DNA from: Aotearoamyces nothofagi
Lineage: Eukaryota > Ascomycota > Leotiomycetes > Leotiales > Tympanidaceae
Length of the DNA stretch: 64,000 nucleotides
Direction of reading: 5' to 3'
Assembly (NCBI GenBank): GCA_015345905.1
Contig: JADDTR010000002.1
Location: 744,001 to 808,000, forward strand
In this document: positions 46,160 through 56,805 of the stretch, piece after piece
Numbering within the stretch: position 1 is the stretch's first letter
How the letters are laid out: each line of letters opens with the position of its first letter
Notes under the pieces: generated by a model
Seen by the model: only the letters and a program-made list of their open reading frames with translations
Told to the model about the DNA's origin: nothing
Databases searched by the model: none
Position numbers and translations under genes: made by a program

Positions 46160-47297
46160 TTATACAGATTTTGCCTCCCTGGTTTTGGCTTCAATTTCCA
46201 GAAGAGCGTTCATGACGCGCTCATATATCCACATTGTCACGGCACTCGTAGGTGCTGCTTTTAATAGACTAGACGTGTGTTAGATTTTGGGCGGCACAGA
46301 TGATAATACTGATGAGACTTACCTGATTGTCAAGCCTCTATACAAACCCCTCGGGCCCTCACTCTTGACAATGGTTCGCATGGATTTGAAAACTCCACTA
46401 TAAACGGGAATATTCTTATGCACATATCTTCCAAGTGTTGGTCCCTGGACCTGCAGGCGTTTTCTGATGAGGTCCAGAGGGAAAACACCTGTCTTTGAAA
46501 CAACAGAAGCCATTATACCGGCAGTAGCATCTCCAGACCCAAAAGGCAGCTCAAGTTTAGACAATGGCATTCGAAGAGTTTCATATGTTGCAAAAAACAT
46601 GCCCATGTAAGGAATGATCTGGCCCACCCCAGCTCCAAGTCCTCGAAAGAACCCGCGGGGGCCTTCTTGACGGTATATATCCTGAACGGAATGAAGAAGA
46701 GAGTTATATACCCTCTCTGTACCCTGAGCAGCAAATCTCGTCCGCAGGAGATCCAACGGATATGTAAGAGTGGTCGCCACGGATCCAGCACTTGCTCCAG
46801 CAAGAAAGCTTTCTGCTGCAACCGGCAATCTATTCTCTCCTAGAGTTGACTGCAAAGCCAAAGTTACAGTTCGGTACGTCGTAAACTGGATGGCACTGTA
46901 CGTGACGTACATCATCTCTGCCGGAACGTTGCCTTTCCATAGTCCTGTAATGCCTTCTTCATGAAGTATTCGATTGATTGTGGGAAGTATTCCTTTGTAA
47001 ATGGGAGCGGCACGAAGTTTGGTAAGATCGAGTGAAGCTGGATCTGGGGGGGGATTGGCTTGAAGTTGGAGACGAATCTTGACGACATCGAGGGGAGCAA
47101 CAACGAATCTAGGTAGGAAATGTTAGCTAACGGTCATGTACTTCCATGCCTTACTAACCTTGCGATTAAGCCTGCCGTGGCCCCAGCGATGACCACCTGG
47201 GTCTTGGAACCCTGCGCAATGTTAATATCTGTCTTAACCACACTGCCAAATCCAGTGATCAAACCTCATCCTTGAGATGCCCCCCGCTTCCAGACAT
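46160..47297 (-). CDS. TPC1: mitochondrial thiamine pyrophosphate carrier
   Basis: Minus-strand exons 47297-47265, 47211-47159, 47108-46323 and 46268-46160 (introns of 53, 50 and 54 nt) encode 326 residues, the normal mitochondrial carrier length. It starts [11 protein letters not shown], then [19 protein letters not shown]. The three carrier repeats show [27 protein letters not shown] and [14 protein letters not shown], each a PX[DE]XX[RK] signature. [27 protein letters not shown] and the C-terminal [14 protein letters not shown] are typical of Tpc1. Tpc1 imports thiamine pyrophosphate into the matrix for pyruvate and 2-oxoglutarate dehydrogenases. The gene shares a 372-bp divergent promoter with a probable mitochondrial dioxygenase. 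Longer open frame upstream of 47297 is rejected because it lacks carrier features. Confidence 0.93.
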
Positions 47298-47669
47298 GCA
47301 TCTGGATAGTCCGAAACGGACAGGATGCTCAATGCCTTCCAAGTCCCACGGTTCCCGAGAATGGTGTTGAGAGCTGGCGAATAAACGCGGCGTCATTGCA
47401 GACCGACTCCCGATTCCTCGGCGCGCCAAGCGTGGACCCGCTTCCCCACGTAGCCGGCCGGCAGTAGGCTGGGAGCTCGAAATCACGCCGTGTGTGTGAC
47501 CCTCGGCTTCACGTAGCCACGAATATTTATACCCAGACTTGAGCAAGACTATATTTTGCTGCAATACCCGCAGCTTTTGTGTCTTTGATTCCTGATTAAG
47601 CCCACAAGTTGAGGATGCATTCCTGAATAGCCAGCCCTCAGCGCCAGAGTCGATAGGACAACCGAGACC
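47298..47669. promoter_or_regulatory. bidirectional promoter between TPC1 and the dioxygenase gene
   Basis: The two start codons are 372 bp apart on opposite strands, so the genes must share upstream control DNA. Both products are predicted mitochondrial. No named motif was identified. Confidence 0.55.
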
Positions 47670-49211
47670 ATGTTGCCCTACGGAAGAGTCGCCCTTCGGC
47701 GGCAGCTCCAGCATTTCTCGAGGAGCCTCACTCCATGCTTACTTCTGAGCGGCCGCGTCCGCTTGGTTTCTACTATTAGAAAAACTACCGCAGCCGATAA
47801 ATTGCTATCACAAGCAAGCTCAAGCGAAGGTGAATGTACGTTTATAACTTCATAACATATATCGACTCATCCGAACCGGACAATGCTCATATCACACTTT
47901 TGAGCTTTGACACAATAGCTGATACCTACGGTGATAGCAACTTTCCAGAAATTGCAAAGCGCCAAGTCTAGTAAGCCGGCACACGCAGATTACTCTAGAC
48001 ATACTCTAGAAGAATGGCATCATAAGTTGCAGAAGACTGGCACGCGCATTAACCCGGTATGGCTTCGGGATGTGTGCTCCTGCACTCACTGTATTCATCC
48101 ATCAACCCGACAGAAGCTATTCCAGACTACAGACATTCCATTGTCTATAGACGTTCGGAGCACAAAGGTTTTGGAAGATGGCGGCATTTCTATCACGTGG
48201 TCAAACGATATACCTGGGTATCTTGAAGACCACACCTCAACATATTCGGGAGAGTTCTTGAACTCATATAGAAGATTTGACTCCACAGGCATCCAGGGCC
48301 TTGGGGAACAAAATAATGAGGTAGAATGGGACAAGGAGCTCATCAGTAAAAATATCAAATTTATTGATTTTGACGAATATTTATCTTCCGAACGCATCCT
48401 TTATGATGTCCTGGAACAGTTGAGGCTCTATGGTCTGGTATTCATTCGAGGAATACCAGACACAAGCAATGCCGTTGAGGCTATTGGGGGCCGGATAGGG
48501 CACCTCAGGGATACATTTTACGGCCGAACGTGGGACGTAAAGTCAGTTCCCCAAGCCAAAAACGTCGCATATACTCATCAATTCCTCGGTCTTCACATGG
48601 ATCTTTTGTACATGTCAGACCCTCCAGGTCTGCAACTGCTACATTGCCTTAGAAGCAGCTGTGAAGGTGGCTCTTCGATGTTCTCTGATTCATTGTTTGC
48701 TGCAAACCAGGTTAAGCAAGAAGACCGAGGTCTCTTTGATACGTTGACGAACCAACAAGTGTATTACCATTACCTGAATGATGGCGAACACTATCGTCAG
48801 TCACATCCAACCGTGGAGCTGGAGACGAAGTTATCAAATGGGAAAAGAGTCGAGGCCATTAAATGCATCAATTGGTCTCCTCCGTTCCAAGCACCCTTTG
48901 TGCTTCCCGACGGCATTGAAGATGATACTTCAGAAGCCAATCTTCTTTTCTGGGATTATATCAACGCTGCCAAACTCTTTGCGGCCCATATTGAGGCTCC
49001 TGAAAACCTTTATGAGTACAGGCTTAAGGAAGGTGAGTGTGTCATTTTTAACAACCGGCGAGTCCTGCATGCAAGGAGGGCGTTCGATGTTAGTTCGGGG
49101 GAGCGATGGCTGAAGGGAGCGTATCTTGATACAGACGTCTTTCTGAGTCGATATCGGGTACTGAGAGAAAGATTCGTAGATCATAAGGGCAATGAAGCAC
49201 CTAGAGAATGA
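47670..49211 (+). CDS. mitochondrial TauD/gamma-butyrobetaine hydroxylase-like dioxygenase (AIM17-like)
   Basis: Exons 47670-47835 and 47938-49211 (102-nt intron, GTACGT donor, GATAG acceptor) encode 479 residues. The N terminus (MLPYGRVALRRQLQHFSRSL) is a likely mitochondrial presequence. A GBBH-like N-terminal domain with WLRDVCSCTHC (near residue 100) probably binds zinc. The Fe(II)/2-oxoglutarate core has the metal motif HMD (about residue 273, GLHMDLLYMSDPPGLQ) and the distal His in NNRRVLHARRAF (about 429). The family includes gamma-butyrobetaine hydroxylase and trimethyllysine dioxygenase of carnitine synthesis, and yeast Aim17. The true substrate here cannot be fixed from sequence. 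It is divergent from TPC1. Confidence 0.9.
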
Positions 49212-49717
49212 CCAGGCACGGTGTGACAGATGACGGTGGGCAAGGTAGGCAGATGAAACTACAGCTCTTCAGGGTGCCTTTACCATGTCAATGAATGAAT
49301 CCGCCATATAAAAAATCACCTGATTGATCTTCAAACATTGAACGGTCCCATATCTGGTAATAAAGTAGTAACAAGTTAACAACGTCTGAACGGGGTTGTG
49401 ATGGAACGGCATGTGCATGCGGCAAATGCTCTTCGCAACGTAGCATCGCGAACGAGCCGCCAAAATTCGGTCAAGCGGAACCGTGATCTCCAACCTCCAG
49501 AAGCGCCCCTCAAGCTCCGCATAACGCTAGACGCATGCTGTGATACCTGACAATAGTAAAGATGTTCCAATTGTCCAGATCTCCTCTTTAGTCCTCAATC
49601 GTAGAAATATAAATCTTTTCACTTTTGGCGCTTTAACTTGATTTATATGTTCCACGCTCCCTCAGACTTCACGATACTTATCGATTGCATGTGATCGCAT
49701 CGTCCAACGAAATTACA
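49212..49717. other. intergenic region
   Basis: Between the dioxygenase and the acidic unknown protein, same strand. No gene or motif recognised. Confidence 0.45.
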
Positions 49718-50917
49718 ATGCATCCACCAATACCGCCGCCGTCCCCACAACACCTTCTACCGCCCCTGCTGGCCTCTCTACCTGCTGCTGCAGTATCTCC
49801 ACAGCCTCCAACAGCTCTCCTCCCGATTCTCTCGCCGATATTGCGACAACGCGTCCAGTTACTCTCTGCAACGACAAAAGACCCATGGCTCCCTCTCCTC
49901 TGCTACGACACGGCAAAAGCCTCCAAACTATTGCAGCTTGCCCAAAGCGACAGACTCGAGCCCCATCCTGCATCAGGTGAGATCGAAGTAGACTGGGACA
50001 GTGGGATCGAGATAAGATACAAGAGGGTCGACGAGGAGACTCTGCAGGCTTTGACATTACTCCACGAGTTTGAGCTAAGCGCCAGGCTTTTGTGGTGTGT
50101 TGGTGATCAAGAGGGCGGTGGAGATGGCTGGAGAGTAGGCGAAGTCAGTGTGTTAGATTCCGGAGCAGCACAATTTGGGTGGGAAAGCATCGGAGAGGCA
50201 GAAGCAAGGTTCAAGAGTGGCGAAGGGAAGGAGGGTATATCCAAACATATAGATGCTCTCCGTCACCCGAGTCATGCAAATGGTTCTCAAGGCGGAAATC
50301 ATCTCGTCCATGGAGACGAAGTAGATGAAGATGAAGATGACGACGCATACTGGGCACAATACGACAACACCCCAGCGCGAACACCTGCCGTGAAGCGCTC
50401 TCCAGCACCAGATGCAGCTCGAAATATTCCATATACTCCACCAGACGACGACGCATATTTTGCCCAGTACGCACAAGTCCAGCCTGCTCTGGACAATCAT
50501 GATCCCGACGAGGCTGCAGAGAATGGCGAGGTTGAGACCACCCTCGGAAACGACGAGCTCACCAGCGAATTCCGCCACAATATCGACGCCCTCGCAGAGA
50601 TCACCGAGTCTGCCAGAGCGTGGAACGGAGATGGCTTGCCTAACGAGCCACAGCCATATGTAGATGCGGAAGGTGATGAGATATTTCACCCTCGTCCGAC
50701 GTCAAGCAGTAGCTCCAATGTAGAGGCGACAATCACGAGGTTAGAACGAACAGTAGCTGCGCAGGCGCACAGCGAAGTTGGGGTTAAGCAGCATATTAGC
50801 ACGAGCGTAAAGAGCCTATACAGGCTCGCAAGGGCCGCTGGAATTGACAGGGCCGAATTTGAGAGGCTCGTGAAAACCGAGCTTGACGTGTTGAGCCTTC
50901 TGGAGGAGGATGAATAA
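49718..50917 (+). CDS. acidic fungal protein of unknown function with duplicated DDDAY[WF]AQY motif
   Basis: Single-exon gene of 399 residues starting MHPPIPPPSPQHLLPPLLASL. The N-terminal third looks folded (LLCYDTAKASKLL, EIEVDWDSGIEIRYKRVDEE). The middle is acidic and disordered and carries two copies of a short motif, DEDDDAYWAQYDNTP and PPDDDAYFAQYAQ. The C terminus (VEATITRLERTVAAQ, then HISTSVKSLYRLARAAGIDRAEFERLVKTEL in pieces) is helical and probably forms a small bundle. There is no signal peptide, membrane segment or enzyme motif. I do not recognise an orthologue with known function. The in-frame ATG at 49718 is chosen because it starts the proline-rich N terminus; upstream frame lacks ATG. 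Confidence 0.85.
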   Translation: MHPPIPPPSPQHLLPPLLASLPAAAVSPQPPTALLPILSPILRQRVQLLSATTKDPWLPLLCYDTAKASKLLQLAQSDRLEPHPASGEIEVDWDSGIEIRYKRVDEETLQALTLLHEFELSARLLWCVGDQEGGGDGWRVGEVSVLDSGAAQFGWESIGEAEARFKSGEGKEGISKHIDALRHPSHANGSQGGNHLVHGDEVDEDEDDDAYWAQYDNTPARTPAVKRSPAPDAARNIPYTPPDDDAYFAQYAQVQPALDNHDPDEAAENGEVETTLGNDELTSEFRHNIDALAEITESARAWNGDGLPNEPQPYVDAEGDEIFHPRPTSSSSSNVEATITRLERTVAAQAHSEVGVKQHISTSVKSLYRLARAAGIDRAEFERLVKTELDVLSLLEEDE

Positions 50918-51223
50918 GGGATTGCATAGTATCGTTTTTAAGTGCAGCATACATGGTGTTTAGCATTTGCATATTTAGCTGTCAGGAATACCATTAGCTT
51001 GTTCACAATCAACTTTTTGCAGTTTACAGTAAGCAAGTAACATGAATTAACGATATGAATCTTGCATTGAATTCATTCAAGATATTTTGTCAAAAGAGTA
51101 CAGTACAAATGCATTCGCTAATGCAACGATCGGAATCTTCACCAAGTGGCCACATTTAGCTCATTCCTTATGCTTTCCCACCATCTTACATTTATATCCT
51201 CCATCTTAGGTATCTCATTGCGC
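50918..51223. other. convergent intergenic region
   Basis: 3' flanks of the acidic unknown gene and the mannosyltransferase gene. No gene seen. Confidence 0.5.
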
Positions 51224-53693
51224 TTATTTTGCAAAGTGGAGATCATATCCTAGCCACTTCCTTGCCAGGACTTGATCAACACTAAGACCTGGGTATCCAT
51301 ATGTCAAGGGTAAGAAGAAATACCATCCGCCAATAACGATGGCCATGATGACAACAAGTGCTGCCCATGAAGCGAACAAGTTTTGCCCTCCAATGCGTTC
51401 TCTGGCTGGACGGCTTCGTCGCGGAGGTGCGACGCCCTTTTTCCCGGACTTGGCAACAGCAGCTGATGCTTCTTCGATATTCTGTGGCTCCACGTTAAAA
51501 ATGAATTCGAGGAGAGCACCAGCGACAAGTGACGATGCAAGATGGGCAGGAAGATAATGGTGAAGGAAGAGCTGACGTCCCATGAGGTAGAAAGGTAAGT
51601 AGTGCAGTGCCCATGCTAGGAAAAAGAATCCCGTCGAGTTATAGAGTCTTGATCGAGTACCTATTTAAAGATATGTCAGTATAAGTATATATTAAAAAGT
51701 CTTTAGTGGCTGCTCTTACGTTGATCTAATGCATCGACACCACGTCGGAGAGAGAGTTGATCTGCTGCGAGGATGCCAGCATAGACTGCCAATAAACTAC
51801 TAGCTAGCCACCATCCGAGCGGGTTGCCTAGGAAGTAAATCTGCTGTCTTGTATCATTCTGCGTCCAGAAACTAACACCACGTAACAAGAATGGCCATTG
51901 GAATGGCTGACTGGCATATGGATGGCTGCTGGTCAAAGCGTTGTTGTGGAAGAACATTGCTCTCTGAAGCTCAAACCATTTCTTAAGGAATGGAACGTGC
52001 TTGACAACTCGTTCCTCCTTAATCAAGCGTGGGCTATCCTCTGGTATGGACGGAATATCTTCCACATACCAGATATTCGAAGTTTGTCCCAGGTTTTTAT
52101 TTCCATTGATTTCTTGTTGCTTGTATGCCCACTCCGGGAGAGGAGTAGTGTGTGTCCACATAGCAACCTTGCTAGGGTTATGGATAAGCTTGAATTGTCC
52201 TGACAAGCTCTTAAATTCCTGTCCTGCCTTGCTATTTTCAATTCTGATCTCAAACAATGTATCATTGAAACGATCGCCTGTGGCCTCCTCCATCGTAACA
52301 GTAGTAAATTCCTGATTTGTTGGATAGTAGGGTGAAGCGACATCATGTGAAAGTAACACTGTATCAGTGACTATATGTCTCAGTCTGACCAGTTCACCAT
52401 TTCTGACGTGGCGTCCGAGGGTCTCGTCGCTTGTAAGCGGGAGAATTTGCCACTGGTTGTTTGTATCATTAAATGGGTATCCAGTGACTTGCTGACCTTG
52501 GCTGGAAACCCTACCATCATCATATCGTAGTGGGTATCGGTCGGGATGGCTGTGAAGATATCCCTTGGTCTCCTTGTGACGTATTACAATATCATCATAG
52601 TAATCGATTGTTACCGAATTTGCAGTCATGAGATTGTCACTGAGTGTCTCTTGGAATTCAGGGCTCATGAAGTCATCTCCAGGACCCGATCTCGACAAAA
52701 TTGTGAAATGGACCTGGAACCAGAAAAGATAAAAAAAGAATGGGACAACAATCAATCCCAAGGCCCTGGCAGCAAAGTGCTTCCCAAAATCAGGCAAGGA
52801 CAATGGGCCCTGGCGGCGATTAACATTGAGAAGGTCCCAGAGATCGATAGCAACTGCTGCTCCAATAGTGAGGAACGCGAATGTGCCAACATATTTTGTC
52901 GAAATGACACAGCTCAGCGAGAATCCAGTGAGTAGAAGCCACTTCCACCACTTGCGTCCAAATGGTTCATGGCGAAGTTTGTAAAAGCGTATGTAGCAGA
53001 GTAAACTGCATGCCATTGCAAAAACAAGAGTAGCGTCCAGGAGAATTAAACGGGTTTGGCCAATGTGTGCGTTGTCGAATAGGACAAGTCCTGCAGCTAA
53101 GATGCAGGCTGGTAGTGAATAGCCAGATTCCCACATAATATCGAATACGATGGGGACAGTGAGGGCACCTAGCAGAGCTGGCATTGACCGGAAGGCAACA
53201 TATGGGACCTTGTTATCGATATATGAATCACCGATGTTCTCGAAATGAAAATGGCCATCGTATCCCACGAGCCATCCCATGAGTGCGAACAGGAGCTTGC
53301 CGAAGGGGGGGTGCACATCGAAGAAGTACGTTCGTTCGAGATAGTATGAGGCGAACTAGAAATCAAGATCAATCAGCTAATGCTTCTCCTCATATAGCTG
53401 TTATGGAACTGGAAAGGGTTGCGCACCTTCCCAAAATGGACCTCATCAAAAACAACTTCATTAGGGTGGCTAATTCCCCAAAATCGCGTTACAAAGGCGA
53501 GAATCGTGATAATAGTAATTGCAAGCTTATAGTCCCATTCAGAGCCTACGCCTTTGTTGCCCAAGCTGGCATCAATCAAGGCATCGAACTCTGCATCTCT
53601 TGGAGCAGCTGTTCCTGTAGCGGATGCATCTTTTGCTTTCTTTGGAGTCGCAGCAGTGTTACGATGCCGCACTGCGCTTGCCGGCGAAGCCAT
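51224..53693 (-). CDS. PMT4: protein O-mannosyltransferase, PMT4-like
   Basis: Minus-strand exons 53693-53427, 53355-51720 and 51660-51224 (introns of 71 and 59 nt) encode 779 residues. The enzyme transfers mannose from dolichyl-phosphate-mannose to Ser/Thr in the ER. The first luminal loop carries the catalytic acidic pair in VVFDEVHFG and then FDVHPPFGK. Many membrane helices follow (for example FVTRFWGI, ILLDATLVFAMACSLL, GLIVVPFFFYLFWF), as do MIR repeats in the luminal loop (YLHSHPDRYP, QQVTGYPFNDTNNQWQ, LLSHDVASPYYPTNQEF). The C terminus has more helices (FLHHYLPAHLASSL, YFFLPLTYG). Length close to 780 and the HSHPDRYPLRYDDGR block favour the PMT4 subfamily over the longer fungal PMT1; this subfamily call is from memory. 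The cytosolic N terminus is Ala/Thr/Lys-rich. Confidence 0.92.
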
Positions 53694-54179
53694 ATTTGGA
53701 AGTCGACAGGAAAAAATCTGGGGAAGTAGAAATATTAGCCATGGAATGGTTGATGAAGCTCTAGGGCAGCCAGCCAACTATTCAGTCAAGTTTGTTGACA
53801 CTCACCAGAAGAAAGGCCGACGTCACCAATGGCCACAAAAGAAGGTATGAATGATAAAGACAAGCAATCGGAAATGTCGACGTTGTCCAAAGGGAATTTG
53901 CTGTACCCCTTGCCGGCGATGTCTTTCCAGATTGATAAAGTCAAGGTGTTCTTTCGCGTATGTTCTAGCGCGGCATGTTTGGTGTGGCCGAAGGCGTCGT
54001 CATTGCTAGCCAGACAGGGGTTTACGAGACGCAAGGTCTTCATGCGAGATAGAACATCGAAAATGGTTACACATTCAAGATTATTGGGATTGCTTTTATA
54101 AGATTTTCTTCTTGGATAAATATATTTACTTAGATGCCGATTCTTTAATATATTAATTGCAACAGAATTGACATCTAGA
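53694..54179. other. intergenic region and PMT promoter
   Basis: Upstream of the mannosyltransferase and downstream of the small unknown gene, both minus. No specific motif recognised. Confidence 0.45.
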
Positions 54180-54872
54180 TCAGAAACTTCCCAGGACTAG
54201 TAATAGCTCCTGCAAGTTCAAAGGAGAGGGAAGCTGAAGAGGTGGTAACTCACTTTGAGAAGGTATTCTGACAGTCAGATATTGTTGAGGACGAGGCCGG
54301 AAATCATAGTGATGGAGATTCAACAGCGCAAAGCTGGCAGGGCTGAAAGGCGTCGATGAACCTGAGGATATGGTTCTCGCCACATCATGAGCGGGCTCAT
54401 TCTTGGATTCACCATGGAGTTCATGAACATCCTCCGGTGCCTTGGTCAGGGTCTTCAATTGGCTGGACACATGGAAGCTCATTCGAAGGCATTCCGGTAC
54501 TTCATTTGGATCCCTCAACTGGAGCTGTAGCTCATGTGAAGCCTGAGACAGGTCATCTTCAGTAACAAGACGCGGAGGTAAGCCATTACCTCTAGAATCT
54601 ATGATGAGTTTCTCTGTTCCTTGTGGAAGAAACAGCTCGTCAGTCTGGGCCACCTTTGCTGTTGAAACGGACACAATCTTACTGAGCCGGTCATCCTGTG
54701 GGAAGAAGAGCTCATGGAAGTGGATAGGATCTCCCGAGGCAACACTGCTGTCGTCGAGAGCGAGCCAGCAGTATTCAATAGGATTATTATCCAGTTCAAC
54801 TCTCAGGGAAACCTGCTCGCTGCTTTCGGTGTTTTTCTGGTCGTTTGCAGTATATCTCAGGCTGGTATCCAT
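54180..54872 (-). CDS. hypothetical protein, 230 residues
   Basis: Single open frame starting MDTSLRYTANDQKNTESSEQVSLRVELDNNPIEYCWLALD in pieces. It is mostly polar, with an early segment that looks folded (VELDNNPIEYCWLALDDS, FHELFFPQDDRLSKIVSVS), a middle SHELQLQLRDPNEVPECLRMSF block, and a leucine/proline-rich end (LQLPSPLNLQELLLVLGSF). No signal peptide, membrane helix or known motif is present. Codon use and ORF length, in a region with few other long frames, support a real gene. I do not recognise the family. Upstream exons are possible but not needed. Confidence 0.65.
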   Translation of the reverse strand: MDTSLRYTANDQKNTESSEQVSLRVELDNNPIEYCWLALDDSSVASGDPIHFHELFFPQDDRLSKIVSVSTAKVAQTDELFLPQGTEKLIIDSRGNGLPPRLVTEDDLSQASHELQLQLRDPNEVPECLRMSFHVSSQLKTLTKAPEDVHELHGESKNEPAHDVARTISSGSSTPFSPASFALLNLHHYDFRPRPQQYLTVRIPSQSELPPLQLPSPLNLQELLLVLGSF

Positions 54873-56805
54873 CTTTGATGTAGTCGTATCTAATGGTGTC
54901 CGACCGACTTGCTAAAGTCAATTAAGTGGCCATCATCTCCATATAACCGCTTTGCCCATGTACTGTTCACGATGCATACTTGGTACCGAAGGGCTATTTA
55001 GTATATTAGGGATAGCAATCTCTTTGCTACAATACAAGGCATTATTCAAAAAGAAAAAAAGCCAAGCTCTGACTTTGTTCTCTTAGATAAGGGGATATAG
55101 CAAGAACAGAATATTTTGTTGCAGCTAGGTTTGAATTCAAATTGGCAATCCTGGTATAATATTTCGGCAGCAGATGCATCAGTCATAAGTAAGATTACCT
55201 TAGTACAAGCAATATATATTGAATGGAAGCTTGAAAGGCGAATGCTATTGAGTTATAATATTCAGTATAGGTTGTTAATATGATTGATTGCTGCGGAAAT
55301 AGAGATATCCATAGCTGTGGTCCCCTTTCAGACGAACAAGACAAAGAAGACAAAGCAGCATTGTTGGTATATAATAGTATCGTGAAAAACATTGTTCAAT
55401 AACAATAATCTTTGTAGTTATACAAAGAAGACTTTTCGTGACAAGGAACCTATTTTCTATTGTTCTTTCCTGATGATAGAAATATAAATTGATCTCTTCT
55501 CCTATATACATCAGAATACAGCAACTTCATTGAGCTCCAAGTTTGAGTCGATGAACTCATCCAAATAGGAGCAGCTGCTGAGTAAGTGCTCCCTCCCTTA
55601 CTATACTAACAGCTCCAGTAGGTCTACAGACGATGAGCAACGATCGACAGCTAGGTAAGTCTTTCCTTCCCTTATCATGCTAACATCTCTAGAAGGTCTA
55701 CAAACAGTAAGCTACAGAGCAACAGCTGTACAGAAAAGCAGATGGAGGACGGTAGACCTTGGATAAGAGAGGATAGTTTTAGGTAAGTACTATTCCTGTC
55801 ATGCCTTATAATAACGAAGCTTACAGATACCTACACGCTGTTGGCTGGGAGCTTCGGTGCAGGGTTGATGCTTGATTGGTTTCTGGTCTTCCTACTATAG
55901 GACTTATAGAAGCTAAACAAGCACGTACTCTGTGCTTTATCTCTCCTCTGACAAGAGCTATCAATTGCTATATCTTTTTTTTTTTTCCATTAAATAATTG
56001 GCAGGTCCAAAGATTTGAAGGAGAAAGTTCTGTTTTTAGTACAATGGAAATGTACTGTCGAATGTAAGTGAACGGTTTAGCAGGCCAGACTTAGCAATGC
56101 CGTTTTTTTTTAAGCTTTTTGACCGGCCTACTAGTATTTTCCATCCTACCTCCTCACGTATTCGGTGAATTACTACAGGCCTGTCGAAGCCCATCGAGAG
56201 AGTTGTATTATTGTTTCAATCACGTGGATTAATTTATTTAAGGCAGTCTCAGGCAGCAATCCAGGGCCGCAAGGGTCAAACTAGGCCATCGTCGTAACCC
56301 CTGCGGATGTGAAACGTCAGCTGTGATCGGCAGAATCTGACGTGCAGTAAGGTAAGACAGACCGTTGCTAGGTTGTTTTGGGTGAAAGTCCATGAGAAAG
56401 CATTCGTTGCTGGACCACAACACAGATTTAAGAATACCTGGAATGTACTCCGTAAACAAGAATGCTGGGGTATGAACAGCCCCTTTAGAGTTCTTCGCGT
56501 GGTAATACTCAACTCTCTCATATTCTCTTCCTGGTGAAATCTCTCCTAAAACAAAACTTGCATTGATCACCAGGGATCACTCGATCCTTGCTCTTTTCGC
56601 GGCCAAGGCACGTTCACGTTCCCCCGCTAGGAAGGCGCGCCGTGCAATAACATCAACAACCTCGCTTCCCCACCTGTCTCCCCTATCCAGTGCCTTTTTC
56701 ATAAACAAAGCAACACTGTGCTTTTGCTCTATCTGGCGGCTCATTTCAAGCAAATAGCATTGCAGATACAGAACTCAATCACACTCCGCAATTCTTTAAG
56801 GCAAA
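54873..56805. other. AT-rich gene-free interval with intron-like tandem units
   Basis: About 1.9 kb between the small unknown gene (minus) and the NTF2-like gene (plus). Bases 55000-55500 are AT-rich. 55582-55826 contains three perfect-looking spliceosomal introns, two of them within a tandem duplication (listed separately). No coding frame runs through them. 56600-56800 should hold the promoter of the NTF2-like gene. Confidence 0.45.
55582..55727 (+). repeat. tandem 73-bp unit with intron-like structure
   Basis: Two related units. Each begins GTAAGT, has a pyrimidine tract, a CTAAC branch point and a CAG/TAG acceptor (55582-55618, 37 nt; 55655-55692, 38 nt). A similar exon-like segment beginning AGGTCTACA follows each. 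A third intron-like segment (GTAAGT...TTACAG) lies at 55783-55826. The exon-like parts contain stops in the frames I checked. Confidence 0.55.

Noticed and set aside
47259-47714. Long N-terminal extension upstream of TPC1
   Set aside because: The frame is open by chance and lacks carrier features. It would overlap the divergent dioxygenase start; the ATG at 47297 fits known carrier lengths.
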